Assembly: GCF_029263665.1 (NCBI RefSeq)
Contig: NZ_JAJUFQ010000006.1
Location: 1-64,000, forward strand
Direction: 5' to 3'
Source: Halomonas sp.
Lineage (GTDB): Bacteria > Pseudomonadota > Gammaproteobacteria > Pseudomonadales > Halomonadaceae
Length of the DNA: 64,000 nucleotides
The notes below the pieces were generated by a model, which was not told the origin of the DNA, did no database searches, and worked only from the letters and a program-made list of their open reading frames with translations. This document shows positions 35,446-43,388 of this stretch, piece after piece. Numbering within the stretch: position 1 is the first letter of the stretch; each line of letters opens with the position of its first letter. The position numbers and the translations under genes are program-made.

Positions 35446-37213
35446 CTTCAGTGCGGGTGGGGAATGTCTGGCGAATGGCATGCAAGGCTGCGATATGGCC
35501 GAAGGTCATGGCTGGGCCGAGGTTGATGCCCCCTGCGGGGTAATAGCCCCCCATGATGCTGGCCATGTCCGTGCCCGCGGCATACAGGCCGGTAATGGGA
35601 GCTGCCTGTGCATCGAGTACCTGCGCGTGTTCATTGGTCTTGAGGCCAGCGAAGGTGCCAAAGCTGCCAGGCACCACCTTGATGGCATAAAAGGGACCTT
35701 CATCCAGCGCCGCCACGCAGGGGTTGGGGCCATGCCTGGGGTCGCCGTTCTTGCGGTTATAGGGGGTGCTGCCTCGGCCGAACTGCGGATCTTCGCCCTG
35801 CGCTGCATGGCGGTTGTATTCGGCCACGGTGGCTTCCAGGCCATTGGGGTCGATGGCGCAGGCGGCGGCCAGTTCACGCAAACTGTTGCCAGCCTTGAGA
35901 TAGCCTTTCTTGATCCAGTGCTTGAAGGGTACTGGAGCCGGCCGGGTGATACCAATGCCATAACGGCGCTGGAAGCGGTGTGTGCAGATCAGCCACGAGC
36001 ACACTTCCTCACCCTCAGGCACCGCCTTGAGCATGGCGTCGACAAAGTCGTAATAGCCATCCGCTTCATTGACGAAGCGCTTGCCGTTCTTGAGTACCGC
36101 GATGATGCCGGGTTTGGCGCGGTCGATGATGTGCGGGAAGTGACCGATACGTTCCTGCTGCTTTCCCCTGCCATGAGTCCGGTCTTGAACCGCTGAATTC
36201 CAGGGCACCAGCGAAACGGGGGCCCAGGCGACTGCTGAGTAAAGGTCGTCCGCGACTTGGCCACCAGCCGACTCGCCCAGGCGCAGGCCGTCGCCAGTGG
36301 TCGAGGGGGGCGGCAAGGGCCAGTGCTCCTTGCCGCTGGGAGTGCGTGGAAACAGCGCTCGACGGCGTTCGATATCCCACGCAAAGCCACCGGCGGCGAG
36401 GATGACGCCACAGCGGGCATGCAGGGCCTGTTCGCCATCCGGGCCGTCGATCACCACACCGCTGACCTTGGTGCCGTTGTGGTGATCTTCCTTGATCAAG
36501 CGCTTGGCGGGGGAGTTGACGCGCATGTCCACGCCCAGCTCTTCGGCGGATTTGGCCAGGCGACCAATCAGAGCCACGCCATTGACCAGCTGCATGGCAC
36601 GTCCGTAGCGTGCCAGGTCGTAGAGATGGCGCGTGAAACGCTTGCTGACATGCCACAGCGATGTTGCCGAACGCATGCAGGTGAGAAAGGCCATCAGGTC
36701 CGCTCCCGCCTGGATGGGCATGCCGAGGAATGCTGTCTCCGGCATGGTGTGGCGCAGCTTGTTCAGCGTTTCCCGGGATAGCTCGCGGCCATCGAAGGGG
36801 GCGGCAATGACTGAACGGCCGCCGGTTCCGGCCCCCGGTGTGTTGCCATGAATATCGGCGATGGCATTGCCGTCGGCAAATCTGAGGGCCGTCTTGTGAT
36901 GGAAGAACGCCACCATGCGTGGGGCATATTCGAGGAAGGCATCAATACGAGCCGGATCATAGCGTTCTCCCAGCTCATGACGCAGATAGGTGCGTATGGT
37001 GGCGACATCCTCGTGAATGCCTGCATCACGCGCCAGGAAGTTGCGTGGCACCCACATCCACCCTCCGGACCAGGCCGTGGCACCGCCCAGGGTACTGGCC
37101 TTTTCCACCACCACGACCTTGAGCCCATGATAGGCGGCGGTAACCGCGGCGGAGAGGCCGGCAGCCCCGGAGCCGATGATGATCAGGTCGAAGTGATGCT
37201 GAGTGTCAGGCAT
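35426..37213 (-). CDS. FAD-dependent 3-ketosteroid-dehydrogenase-like flavoprotein
   Basis: This flavoprotein belongs to the fumarate-reductase/3-ketosteroid-dehydrogenase group, which introduces double bonds next to ring ketones. It has 595 residues. The FAD fold is DLIIIGSGAAGLSAAVTAA near residue 9 with VVVVEKASTLGGATAWSGG following. The C-terminal GTFAGLKTNEHAQVLD and GLYAAGTDMASIMGGYYPAGG stretches are typical of KstD-like enzymes. Nothing else steroid-related is present, so a cyclohexane- or cyclohexenone-carboxylate feeding protocatechuate or 4-hydroxybenzoate is more likely. That is inference. A TAGAAC-N3-GTTCCA operator lies 34 bp before the ATG. Confidence 0.85.
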   Translation of the reverse strand: MPDTQHHFDLIIIGSGAAGLSAAVTAAYHGLKVVVVEKASTLGGATAWSGGWMWVPRNFLARDAGIHEDVATIRTYLRHELGERYDPARIDAFLEYAPRMVAFFHHKTALRFADGNAIADIHGNTPGAGTGGRSVIAAPFDGRELSRETLNKLRHTMPETAFLGMPIQAGADLMAFLTCMRSATSLWHVSKRFTRHLYDLARYGRAMQLVNGVALIGRLAKSAEELGVDMRVNSPAKRLIKEDHHNGTKVSGVVIDGPDGEQALHARCGVILAAGGFAWDIERRRALFPRTPSGKEHWPLPPPSTTGDGLRLGESAGGQVADDLYSAVAWAPVSLVPWNSAVQDRTHGRGKQQERIGHFPHIIDRAKPGIIAVLKNGKRFVNEADGYYDFVDAMLKAVPEGEEVCSWLICTHRFQRRYGIGITRPAPVPFKHWIKKGYLKAGNSLRELAAACAIDPNGLEATVAEYNRHAAQGEDPQFGRGSTPYNRKNGDPRHGPNPCVAALDEGPFYAIKVVPGSFGTFAGLKTNEHAQVLDAQAAPITGLYAAGTDMASIMGGYYPAGGINLGPAMTFGHIAALHAIRQTFPTRTEDAHDCR

Positions 37214-37246
37214 GGAGGATCTCATTAACAGGCTAAGAAACAAATC

Positions 37247-37261
37247 TAGAACAAGGTTCCA
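37247..37261. promoter_or_regulatory. TAGAAC-N3-GTTCCA operator before the flavoprotein gene
   Basis: On the minus strand it reads TGGAAC-ctt-GTTCTA, differing from the quiC site only inside the spacer. It is the best link between the flavoprotein operon and the quiC operon. Confidence 0.6.
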
Positions 37262-37348
37262 TTATTTGCAATAAGCCCATATATGTAGCCATCCCTGACG
37301 AGAGGGCTGGTGTCAGGCCAACATCAGAGATGACTGGAGAAAGGCGTA

Positions 37349-38302
37349 TCAGGCTGGCAGCAGGCCGTAGCGGTGCATCAACCAGATGGCAGCACTCAGC
37401 GTGAAGAAGGCGCTCAACGTTCCGACCATCAGGGCGGCTGCGCCGACTTCTGCCATGCCGTAGCGGCGGCCAAGCAAGGGATAGACGCTGATCATGGGGC
37501 TACAGGCAAACAGCAGGGCGCCAGCAATCCACAGTGGATCCACCGGAGGCTGCAGCATGAACAGCAGGAGCACCGCCAGCGGGTGCAGCAGCAGCTTGCC
37601 GATAACGATCTGACCGACATCGTTGATCATTCCGCCGACCTTGAGCCCATAGAGCGTGCCGCCAATGACGAACAGCGCTGCAGGGCCGGAAGCATTGGCC
37701 AGCATGTCGATGACCTGAACCAGAGGGCCGGGAAGCGAGATTTCCGACATGGCCAGAGCCAGGCCCACGGCCAGGCCGAGCAGGATGGGGTTGCGCACCA
37801 GGCGTACGCAGGTCTTGCGGGCCACGGTCAAAATGCTTGCGCCACTTTGCCGACCGGCTTCGGCGAGGATCAGGGCGACAGGAATGATGAGCAGGTTTTC
37901 GACCACCATGTTCAATGCCAGAAAGATGGCGGCAGGCGAGGCGCCCAGCACCGTGGCCGCCAGTGGATAGCCAATGAAACCACTGTTGGAGGCCGACATG
38001 CCAAGGGACAGCAGGGCGCTTTCGCTGAGCGACTTGCGCCGCAGTGTCAGTGAAACCACCAGGGCCAGGCTGAAGACCAGCAATGAACCCAGACCGTAAG
38101 CCAGCAGATAGTTGGGTTGGATGACGTCGCTGAGAGGGTTCTGGGTCAGTGCTCGAATCACCAGCGCCGGCAGGGCGAAATAGAGTACGAAGGTGCCAAT
38201 GCCCTGAATCTGCTCTCGGTTGAGCAGGCGACTGGCCATGGCCAGGTATCCGGCGCCGATGATCAGGAAGATCGGCGCGGTGATAGCGACAATATCGAGC
38301 AT
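37349..38302 (-). CDS. AEC-family transporter (auxin efflux carrier type)
   Basis: This is a ten-helix permease of the auxin-efflux-carrier family with about 317 residues from the ATG at 38302. The N-terminal helix IVAITAPIFLIIGAGYLA and the central SASNSGFIGYPLAATVLG, a hallmark of the family, are clear, as is the second-half FVIGGTLYGLK. Bacterial members carry dicarboxylates such as malate or malonate. It follows the iclR gene with 7 bp between them and precedes the flavoprotein gene, so all four minus-strand genes may form one unit. The upstream open frame to 38362 overlaps iclR and is unlikely. Confidence 0.85.
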   Translation of the reverse strand: MLDIVAITAPIFLIIGAGYLAMASRLLNREQIQGIGTFVLYFALPALVIRALTQNPLSDVIQPNYLLAYGLGSLLVFSLALVVSLTLRRKSLSESALLSLGMSASNSGFIGYPLAATVLGASPAAIFLALNMVVENLLIIPVALILAEAGRQSGASILTVARKTCVRLVRNPILLGLAVGLALAMSEISLPGPLVQVIDMLANASGPAALFVIGGTLYGLKVGGMINDVGQIVIGKLLLHPLAVLLLFMLQPPVDPLWIAGALLFACSPMISVYPLLGRRYGMAEVGAAALMVGTLSAFFTLSAAIWLMHRYGLLPA

Positions 38303-38309
38303 GAAGGCC

Positions 38310-39089
38310 TCAGGTGAACAGGCGTGATGTCGGTGTGGCCTGGGAAATCTCTGCCGCCGCATTCAAGAGCTCCGGGCCAAGTTCCTCTACCCGGGCCGCA
38401 TCCAGGCGTACGCTGGGACCGGCGATACTCAGCACACCCTGGGGATGCCCATCCCGCGGATGACGAATCAGCGCTGCCATGGCCGCCGTGCCAGGGCCCA
38501 TGATGTCCTGGGCCCAGCTGTAGCCGCGCTGGCGGGTCTGGCTCAGGTGCTCGAAGACCTCTTGCTTGCTGCGTGGTGCATTGGGCCCCACGGGATGATC
38601 GGTTTCCAGGCCCTGGGCATCGAGCATGGCCTCGGCGTCCGCGTCACTGAGCGCAGCCAGCCAGGCGTGGCCACTGGCGGTACAGAACAGCGGGGCTTCC
38701 TTGCCCATGTCCGGGTCGTAGACCAGTCCGCTGCGCGCGCCCTGGGCCTTGGCGATCCAGGTCAGGCGAGGGCCTTCAATCACTGAAAGGCGTACCAGCT
38801 CACCACTCTTCTGGGCCAGTTGGTCGAGCACCGGTTGCACGATATCGGGAGCGCCCGTGCTGGAGAGATAGCGCAGGCCCAGCCCGACCAGCTTGGTAGT
38901 GAGCTTGTAGCGCTGGCTGATCGGGTCCTGGCGCACATGCCCCAGGCGAATCAGTTCATTGCAGATGCGGTGAGCCGCGCTCTTGGGAATGCCCAAGCGT
39001 TCGGCGACCACCAGCAATGGCAGGCCATCGGCATCGGTGGAAAGGACCTCGAGTACCCCGAGAGTGCGTTCGATCAGGCTGCCGGCCAT
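38310..39089 (-). CDS. IclR-family transcriptional regulator
   Basis: This 259-residue regulator has an N-terminal winged helix (SLIERTLGVLEVLS, LPLLVVAERLGIPKSAAHRICNELIRLG) and the C-terminal IclR effector domain (LVRLSVIEGPRLTWIAKAQG, PLFCTASGHAWLAAL near residue 130, GVLSIAGPSVRL near 225). It heads the minus-strand set AEC transporter / flavoprotein / TIM-barrel protein. The TAGAAT-cct-GTTCAA site in its own upstream region suggests autoregulation and that this protein, rather than the PcaR-like one, binds the TGGAAC-N3-GTTCCA boxes. Its effector is unknown. Confidence 0.9.
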   Translation of the reverse strand: MAGSLIERTLGVLEVLSTDADGLPLLVVAERLGIPKSAAHRICNELIRLGHVRQDPISQRYKLTTKLVGLGLRYLSSTGAPDIVQPVLDQLAQKSGELVRLSVIEGPRLTWIAKAQGARSGLVYDPDMGKEAPLFCTASGHAWLAALSDADAEAMLDAQGLETDHPVGPNAPRSKQEVFEHLSQTRQRGYSWAQDIMGPGTAAMAALIRHPRDGHPQGVLSIAGPSVRLDAARVEELGPELLNAAAEISQATPTSRLFT

Positions 39090-39178
39090 GGTGACGTCTC
39101 GCTATGCAGAGTGTGTGACATGAACAGAATGTGTGATTAATGATTTGAACTTGTTGATCCTCGAACTACACACTATTT

Positions 39179-39193
39179 TAGAATCCTGTTCAA
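39179..39193. promoter_or_regulatory. TAGAAT-N3-GTTCAA operator before the iclR gene
   Basis: It lies about 90 bp before the start of the iclR gene at 38.3 kb. It is weaker than the sites at 30075 and 37247 but matches the tctC site at most positions. Confidence 0.45.
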
Positions 39194-39232
39194 AAAATGC
39201 ATCGTGACGTCATTGCAAGGGCGAGTTCATGC

Positions 39233-40018
39233 TCAACTGATCGAGGCGCGAATTTCACGGCCTTTCTCGAGCAGCAGTGGCAGATAGTCCTTCACCAGGG
39301 TGTCGAAGCTCACTCGTGCAGCATTGGTACTGATGTTGATGGCACCAAGCAATTTGCCGTTGGCATCGAAAGCGGGGATGGCCACGGAGCGCAGGCCCGG
39401 GTCGAGCTCCTGGTCGGCAATGGCATAGCCCTGCTGGCGCACCTTGAGGAGGCATTGCTTGAGCTGGGCCGGATCGGTGATGCTCTTGTCCGTGTGGTGT
39501 TCCAACTGGATTCGCTGAAGGTAGGCGTCGAGCTGGTCATCGGGCAGTTGGGCGAGCAGCACGCGGCCCATGGAAGTGTGAGCCGCTGGCAGGCGGGTTC
39601 CCACGGAAAGGGTGATGGCCATCAAGCGATGCGGAGCGGAGGAACGTGCCACGTAGATGACATCGTCGCCATCCAGTGCGCCTAGGGACGACGATTCGCC
39701 GCACTGGGCGGTGATGTCCTCCAGCACCTGCTGGATCACGCTACGATAACCGTTGGCGGAAAGGAACGAGTAGCCAAGCTGGAGGACGCGTGGTGCCAGC
39801 TCAAAGTAGCGCTGCTGTTTGCGTACGTAACCCAGGGCATGCAGAGTGAGCAGGAAGCGTCGGGCCCGGGCACGGTTCATGCCGGTACGGTTGGCGACTT
39901 CACTCAGGGTCATGCGGGGATGCTCATTGTCGAAGGCCAGGATGACTTCCAGGCCACTGGCCAGGGCCGTTACGAAGTCCCTGTCATCGGGGCTGAGCGT
40001 CTCTTGCTCTGATGTCAT
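39233..40018 (-). CDS. pcaR: IclR-family regulator, PcaR/PcaU type
   Basis: This 261-residue IclR-type protein has an N-terminal winged helix (EVILAFDNEHPRMTLSEVANRTGMNRARARRFLLTLHALG) and an effector domain (SSLGALDGDDVIYVARSSA, AAHTSMGRVLLAQL, SVAIPAFDANGKLLGAINIS). The sequence agrees with the PcaR/PcaU group that controls beta-ketoadipate genes with beta-ketoadipate or protocatechuate as inducer. It is divergent from pcaB across 117 bp that contain a perfect GTTCG-N5-CGAAC box, so it probably controls pcaB, pcaIJF and the other promoters with this box. Binding is inferred, not shown. Confidence 0.85.
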   Translation of the reverse strand: MTSEQETLSPDDRDFVTALASGLEVILAFDNEHPRMTLSEVANRTGMNRARARRFLLTLHALGYVRKQQRYFELAPRVLQLGYSFLSANGYRSVIQQVLEDITAQCGESSSLGALDGDDVIYVARSSAPHRLMAITLSVGTRLPAAHTSMGRVLLAQLPDDQLDAYLQRIQLEHHTDKSITDPAQLKQCLLKVRQQGYAIADQELDPGLRSVAIPAFDANGKLLGAINISTNAARVSFDTLVKDYLPLLLEKGREIRASIS

Positions 40019-40071
40019 CGTCGTTCCATCTCATGATGTAGAAGTGAGTTCCTCGCATAAATCTAGCACAG

Positions 40072-40086
40072 TGTTCGAATTGCGAA
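40072..40086. promoter_or_regulatory. GTTCG-N5-CGAAC operator between pcaR and pcaB
   Basis: A perfect GTTCG-aattg-CGAAC lies 50 bp before the pcaB start. A degenerate TGGAAC-type site (40063-40077) overlaps its left half. Confidence 0.65.
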
Positions 40087-40135
40087 CACTTGTGCGACAA
40101 TCGGTCTTTCGTCTTATCCCGTCGGAGCCAACGAT

Positions 40136-41461
40136 ATGTCAGCAATGTTATTGCAACACCCTTTCATGAGTCAGCATGCCGTGAGCGAGAGCAACGCCAA
40201 GGCCATGATCAGGGCCATGCTGGCGTTCGAACTGGCGCTGGCTGATGTGCAGCAAGCTCGTGGCGCAATACCTGAAGGCGTCAGCCAGCAACTGCACCAG
40301 CTTCTCGAAGACCATGGCTTTGATGCCGAGGCCATTGCCGCAGGCATTGCCACAGGGGGCAATGCGGCCATTCCGTTCGTCAAGCAGGCGCGTGCTGCGC
40401 TGCCTGCCGATATCAAGGGTTATTTCCATCAGGGCGCGACAAGCCAGGATGTCGTCGACAGCGCCTTGATGTTGCTGGTCAAGCCACGCCTGAGCGCTGT
40501 GAATCAACTGCTGCTGCGCTGCCGTGCTGCGGCCATCAAGCTGATGCGCGACCACGAACAGACGGTCATGGTGGGGCGCACTCTGATGCAGCAGGCCTTG
40601 CCGATCACCTTTGGCGTCAAGGTAGCGCATTGGGCCATCGGGCTGGAACAGGCGCGTCGACGCCTGGCAGAGGTAACGTTGCCGGTGCAGTTCGGTGGTG
40701 CAGTAGGGGTGCATTCCGGTTGGGATGAGCAAGGGCTGGCGTTCATGGATGCCCTGGCCGAGCAACTGGGACTTGATACCGCTGTGTTGCCCTGGCATAC
40801 CGACCGCCAACCCATCCATGCGCTGGGCACTGCCATTGATGCCGTGGCCGGTGCGGTAGAAAAGCTGGCCCTGGATGTTGCCTTGCTGACGCAGACCGAG
40901 GTCGGTGAGGTCGCAGAGCCATCGGCGCCAGGCATGGGCGAATCGTCTTCCATGCCGCACAAGCGCAACCCGGTGCGCTGTGCGCTGATACGTGGTGCTG
41001 CCCGCCAGATCCATGGCCAGGCCAGCGTGCTGCTCAATGCCGTGGCTCAACCGCTTGAACGTGGCCTGGGGGAGTGGCATGCCGAATGGGCCCCCTTGAT
41101 CGACAGCCTTCTGCTGCTCGAAGGGGCCCTGGAGCAGGCCGTGGCGTTACTCGAAGGACTGGAGGTCAATCCCGCCGCCATGCAGCGCAACCTGGCGGTG
41201 ACGGGAGGCGGCATCATGGCGGAGCCGGTATCCCGGATGCTGACACCTGCTCTGGGGGTGGATGCTGCCAAGCGCATCAGTGCCGAAGCTGCCGAAAGCG
41301 CTCGCCTGAGTGGAAGAGGGTATGCAGAAGTGCTGGAAGAGCATCCCGAGGTACAGGGCAAGGTCGATCATCAGGCATTGCTGCAGGCTACCGATCCCGC
41401 CGGGTATGTCGGCAGCAGTAGAGAGCAGGTGGTGCGGGCTGTCGAGTGGTTAATGAGATAA
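40136..41461 (+). CDS. pcaB: 3-carboxy-cis,cis-muconate cycloisomerase
   Basis: PcaB closes 3-carboxymuconate to 4-carboxymuconolactone, step two after ring cleavage of protocatechuate. The 441-residue protein belongs to the fumarase/aspartase superfamily. The signature loop GESSSMPHKRNPV lies near residue 265, and the HQGATSQDVVDSA and GRTLMQQALP segments precede it. Length fits the family. It is transcribed alone: a strong intrinsic terminator follows and the pcaIJF promoter starts behind it. Regulation probably goes through the palindrome at 40072. Confidence 0.94.
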   Translation: MSAMLLQHPFMSQHAVSESNAKAMIRAMLAFELALADVQQARGAIPEGVSQQLHQLLEDHGFDAEAIAAGIATGGNAAIPFVKQARAALPADIKGYFHQGATSQDVVDSALMLLVKPRLSAVNQLLLRCRAAAIKLMRDHEQTVMVGRTLMQQALPITFGVKVAHWAIGLEQARRRLAEVTLPVQFGGAVGVHSGWDEQGLAFMDALAEQLGLDTAVLPWHTDRQPIHALGTAIDAVAGAVEKLALDVALLTQTEVGEVAEPSAPGMGESSSMPHKRNPVRCALIRGAARQIHGQASVLLNAVAQPLERGLGEWHAEWAPLIDSLLLLEGALEQAVALLEGLEVNPAAMQRNLAVTGGGIMAEPVSRMLTPALGVDAAKRISAEAAESARLSGRGYAEVLEEHPEVQGKVDHQALLQATDPAGYVGSSREQVVRAVEWLMR

Positions 41462-41481
41462 GAATCATACTTTGGTCTAAA

Positions 41482-41511
41482 AAAGCGGCGTCGAAAGACG
41501 CCGCTTTTTTT
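41482..41511 (+). terminator. Intrinsic terminator of pcaB
   Basis: An 11-bp stem (AAAGCGGCGTC with GACGCCGCTTT) closed by a GAAA tetraloop, followed by seven T. It begins 20 bp after the pcaB stop. Confidence 0.95.
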
Positions 41512-41630
41512 ATCGCTGGTCTTCCTCAATGGCGCGATTTTTCCGGTTTTTTCTTGCGATTCTCATGCCGGGGTCTCGGTTGAGGCAGCCGTATGGGATG
41601 TTTGACGACGCCCTGCTTCAGGAATATTGT

Positions 41631-41665
41631 GTTCGTATTGCAATACATAAGTTCGTTATGCGAAC
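41631..41665. promoter_or_regulatory. Paired GTTCG-N5-CGAAC operators before pcaI
   Basis: Box 1 (41631-41645) has an intact GTTCG half and a weak right half. Box 2 (41651-41665, GTTCG-ttatg-CGAAC) is perfect. The 20-bp spacing equals that before tctC and quiC. Confidence 0.65.
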
Positions 41666-41690
41666 AAATTATGTGGATAAATTGCAGAGA

Positions 41691-41718
41691 GCACGTTGAT
41701 ACAAGCACGTTGATACGA
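41691..41718. repeat. 2 x 14-bp tandem repeat in the pcaI leader
   Basis: gcacgttgatacRa occurs twice in direct succession, between the operators and the pcaI ribosome site. Confidence 0.75.
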
Positions 41719-41773
41719 ACAACAACGCTGGGACTCCCGGGGAGTGCTGGCGGTCATAACCTGAGGAGCAGTC

Positions 41774-42604
41774 ATGGCCGAATTTCTCAGCCTGCATGAC
41801 GCTGTAGCGCGCTATGTCGAGGATGGCGCTACCGTTGCCATGGAAGGCTTTACCCACCTGATTCCTTTTGCTGCGGGTCATGAAGTCATTCGTCAGGGCA
41901 AGCGTGATCTGACGCTTATTCGCATGACGCCGGATCTGGTCTATGACCAGATGATCGGTGCCGGTTGCGTCAAGAAGGTGATCTTTTCCTGGGGAGGAAA
42001 CCCTGGCGTAGGGTCCCTGCACCGTTTGCGTGATGCCGTAGAGAAGGGTTGGCCGAACAAGATCGAGATTCTCGAGCACAGCCATGCCGCCATGGCCTGC
42101 GCCTTCGAGGCGGGTGCTGCCGGTCTGCCCTTGGCCGTGCTGCGTGGCTATGTGGGCAGTGAGTTGCCCAACGTCAATGACCAGATCAAGTTCATCGAGT
42201 GCCCCTTCACCGGTGAGCGGCTGGCGGCAGTGCCTTCTGTGCGTCCGGATGTCTCCATCGTGCATGCCCAGAAGGCTGATCGTGCCGGCAACGTGCTGGT
42301 CGAAGGCATCGTCGGGGTGCAGAAGGAAGCCATACTGGCCGCCAGAAAATCCATCGTCACCGTGGAAGAGATTGTTGAGGACCTGACCGAGGAACCCGGC
42401 TACCACCCTAATGCCTGCATCATTCCGGGATGGGCCATTGACGCCATCGCCGTGGCGGAAAAGGGCTCTTTGCCCTCGTATGCCCATGGCTACTATCCGC
42501 GCGATAACGCTTTCTACAAGGAGTGGGATGGCATCGCCCGCGATCGCGAAGCCTTCACCAAGTGGATTGAAGAAAATGTCATGAACGCAGGGGAGAAAGC
42601 CTGA
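41774..42604 (+). CDS. pcaI: 3-oxoadipate CoA-transferase subunit A
   Basis: This is subunit A of the CoA-transferase that moves CoA from succinyl-CoA to beta-ketoadipate. With 276 residues it is longer than the common ~230-residue PcaI and looks like the CatI/glutaconate CoA-transferase-like subgroup. Typical parts are DGATVAMEGFTHLIPFAAGHEVIRQ near residue 18 and KKVIFSWGGNPGVGSLHRLR near 66. GAGGAG lies 6 bp before the ATG. Its stop overlaps the pcaJ start by one base, so the two are translationally coupled. The promoter region carries paired PcaR-type boxes. Confidence 0.88.
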   Translation: MAEFLSLHDAVARYVEDGATVAMEGFTHLIPFAAGHEVIRQGKRDLTLIRMTPDLVYDQMIGAGCVKKVIFSWGGNPGVGSLHRLRDAVEKGWPNKIEILEHSHAAMACAFEAGAAGLPLAVLRGYVGSELPNVNDQIKFIECPFTGERLAAVPSVRPDVSIVHAQKADRAGNVLVEGIVGVQKEAILAARKSIVTVEEIVEDLTEEPGYHPNACIIPGWAIDAIAVAEKGSLPSYAHGYYPRDNAFYKEWDGIARDREAFTKWIEENVMNAGEKA

Positions 42605-43377
42605 TGAGCCTCGAATATACCTCCGCGGAGATGATGACCGTAACCGCTGCTCGGGCGCTGCAGAATGGCATGGCTTGTTTCGTGGGCATCGGCCTGCCCA
42701 GTGAAGCCGCCAACCTGGCTCGTTTGACCCATGCCCCGCAAGTCACCCTGATCTATGAATCCGGCACGTTGCAGACCAAGCCTGATGTGTTGCCGCTTTC
42801 GATTGGCGATGGCGAGCTGTGTGAATCGGCGCTGACCACAGTATCCGTACCGGAGATGTTCCGCTACTGGCTGCAGGGCGGGAAGGTCGACGTGGGCTTT
42901 CTCGGAACCGCCCAGATCGACCGCTACTGCAACCTGAATACCACGTTGATCGGCGACTATCAGTCGCCCAAGGTACGCTTGCCGGGGGGCGGCGGTGCCC
43001 CTGAAATTGCCACCAATGCCGGCGAAGTGTTCATCACTCTGAAGCATTCCCCGCGCGCCTTCGTCAAGGACGTGGACTTCATCACTACGTTGGGCTTCGG
43101 CCGTGATGGCAAGGGACGTGACAACGTGCCCAACATTGGCCGGGGGCCGACGCGTGTGATCACCGACCTGTGCGTGATGAAGCCGGATCCTGACGATCAC
43201 GAACTGACCGTGGTCTCCCTGCATCCTGGGGTGACCCGCGAACAGGTCCAGGAAGCCACCGGCTGGGAGATTCGCTTTGCGGCTGATCTGGAGACAACGC
43301 CAGAGCCCAGCGAGCGTGAACTGGAAGTATTACGTGAACTGAAGGCACGCACTGCCCGCGCTCACGCAGGTAAATAG
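42604..43377 (+). CDS. pcaJ: 3-oxoadipate CoA-transferase subunit B
   Basis: This is subunit B of the same CoA-transferase, with 257 residues. The VGIGLPSEAANLARLTHAPQVTLIYESG segment (residues ~27-54) is typical of family I transferases, where subunit B supplies the catalytic glutamate, and YESG is a candidate for it. RLPGGGGAPEIATNAGEVFI follows in the middle. It belongs to the same longer CatJ-like subgroup as subunit A. The thiolase gene begins 11 bp later, giving the order pcaI-pcaJ-pcaF. Confidence 0.88.
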   Translation: MSLEYTSAEMMTVTAARALQNGMACFVGIGLPSEAANLARLTHAPQVTLIYESGTLQTKPDVLPLSIGDGELCESALTTVSVPEMFRYWLQGGKVDVGFLGTAQIDRYCNLNTTLIGDYQSPKVRLPGGGGAPEIATNAGEVFITLKHSPRAFVKDVDFITTLGFGRDGKGRDNVPNIGRGPTRVITDLCVMKPDPDDHELTVVSLHPGVTREQVQEATGWEIRFAADLETTPEPSERELEVLRELKARTARAHAGK

Positions 43378-43388
43378 GGGGATTGAAC

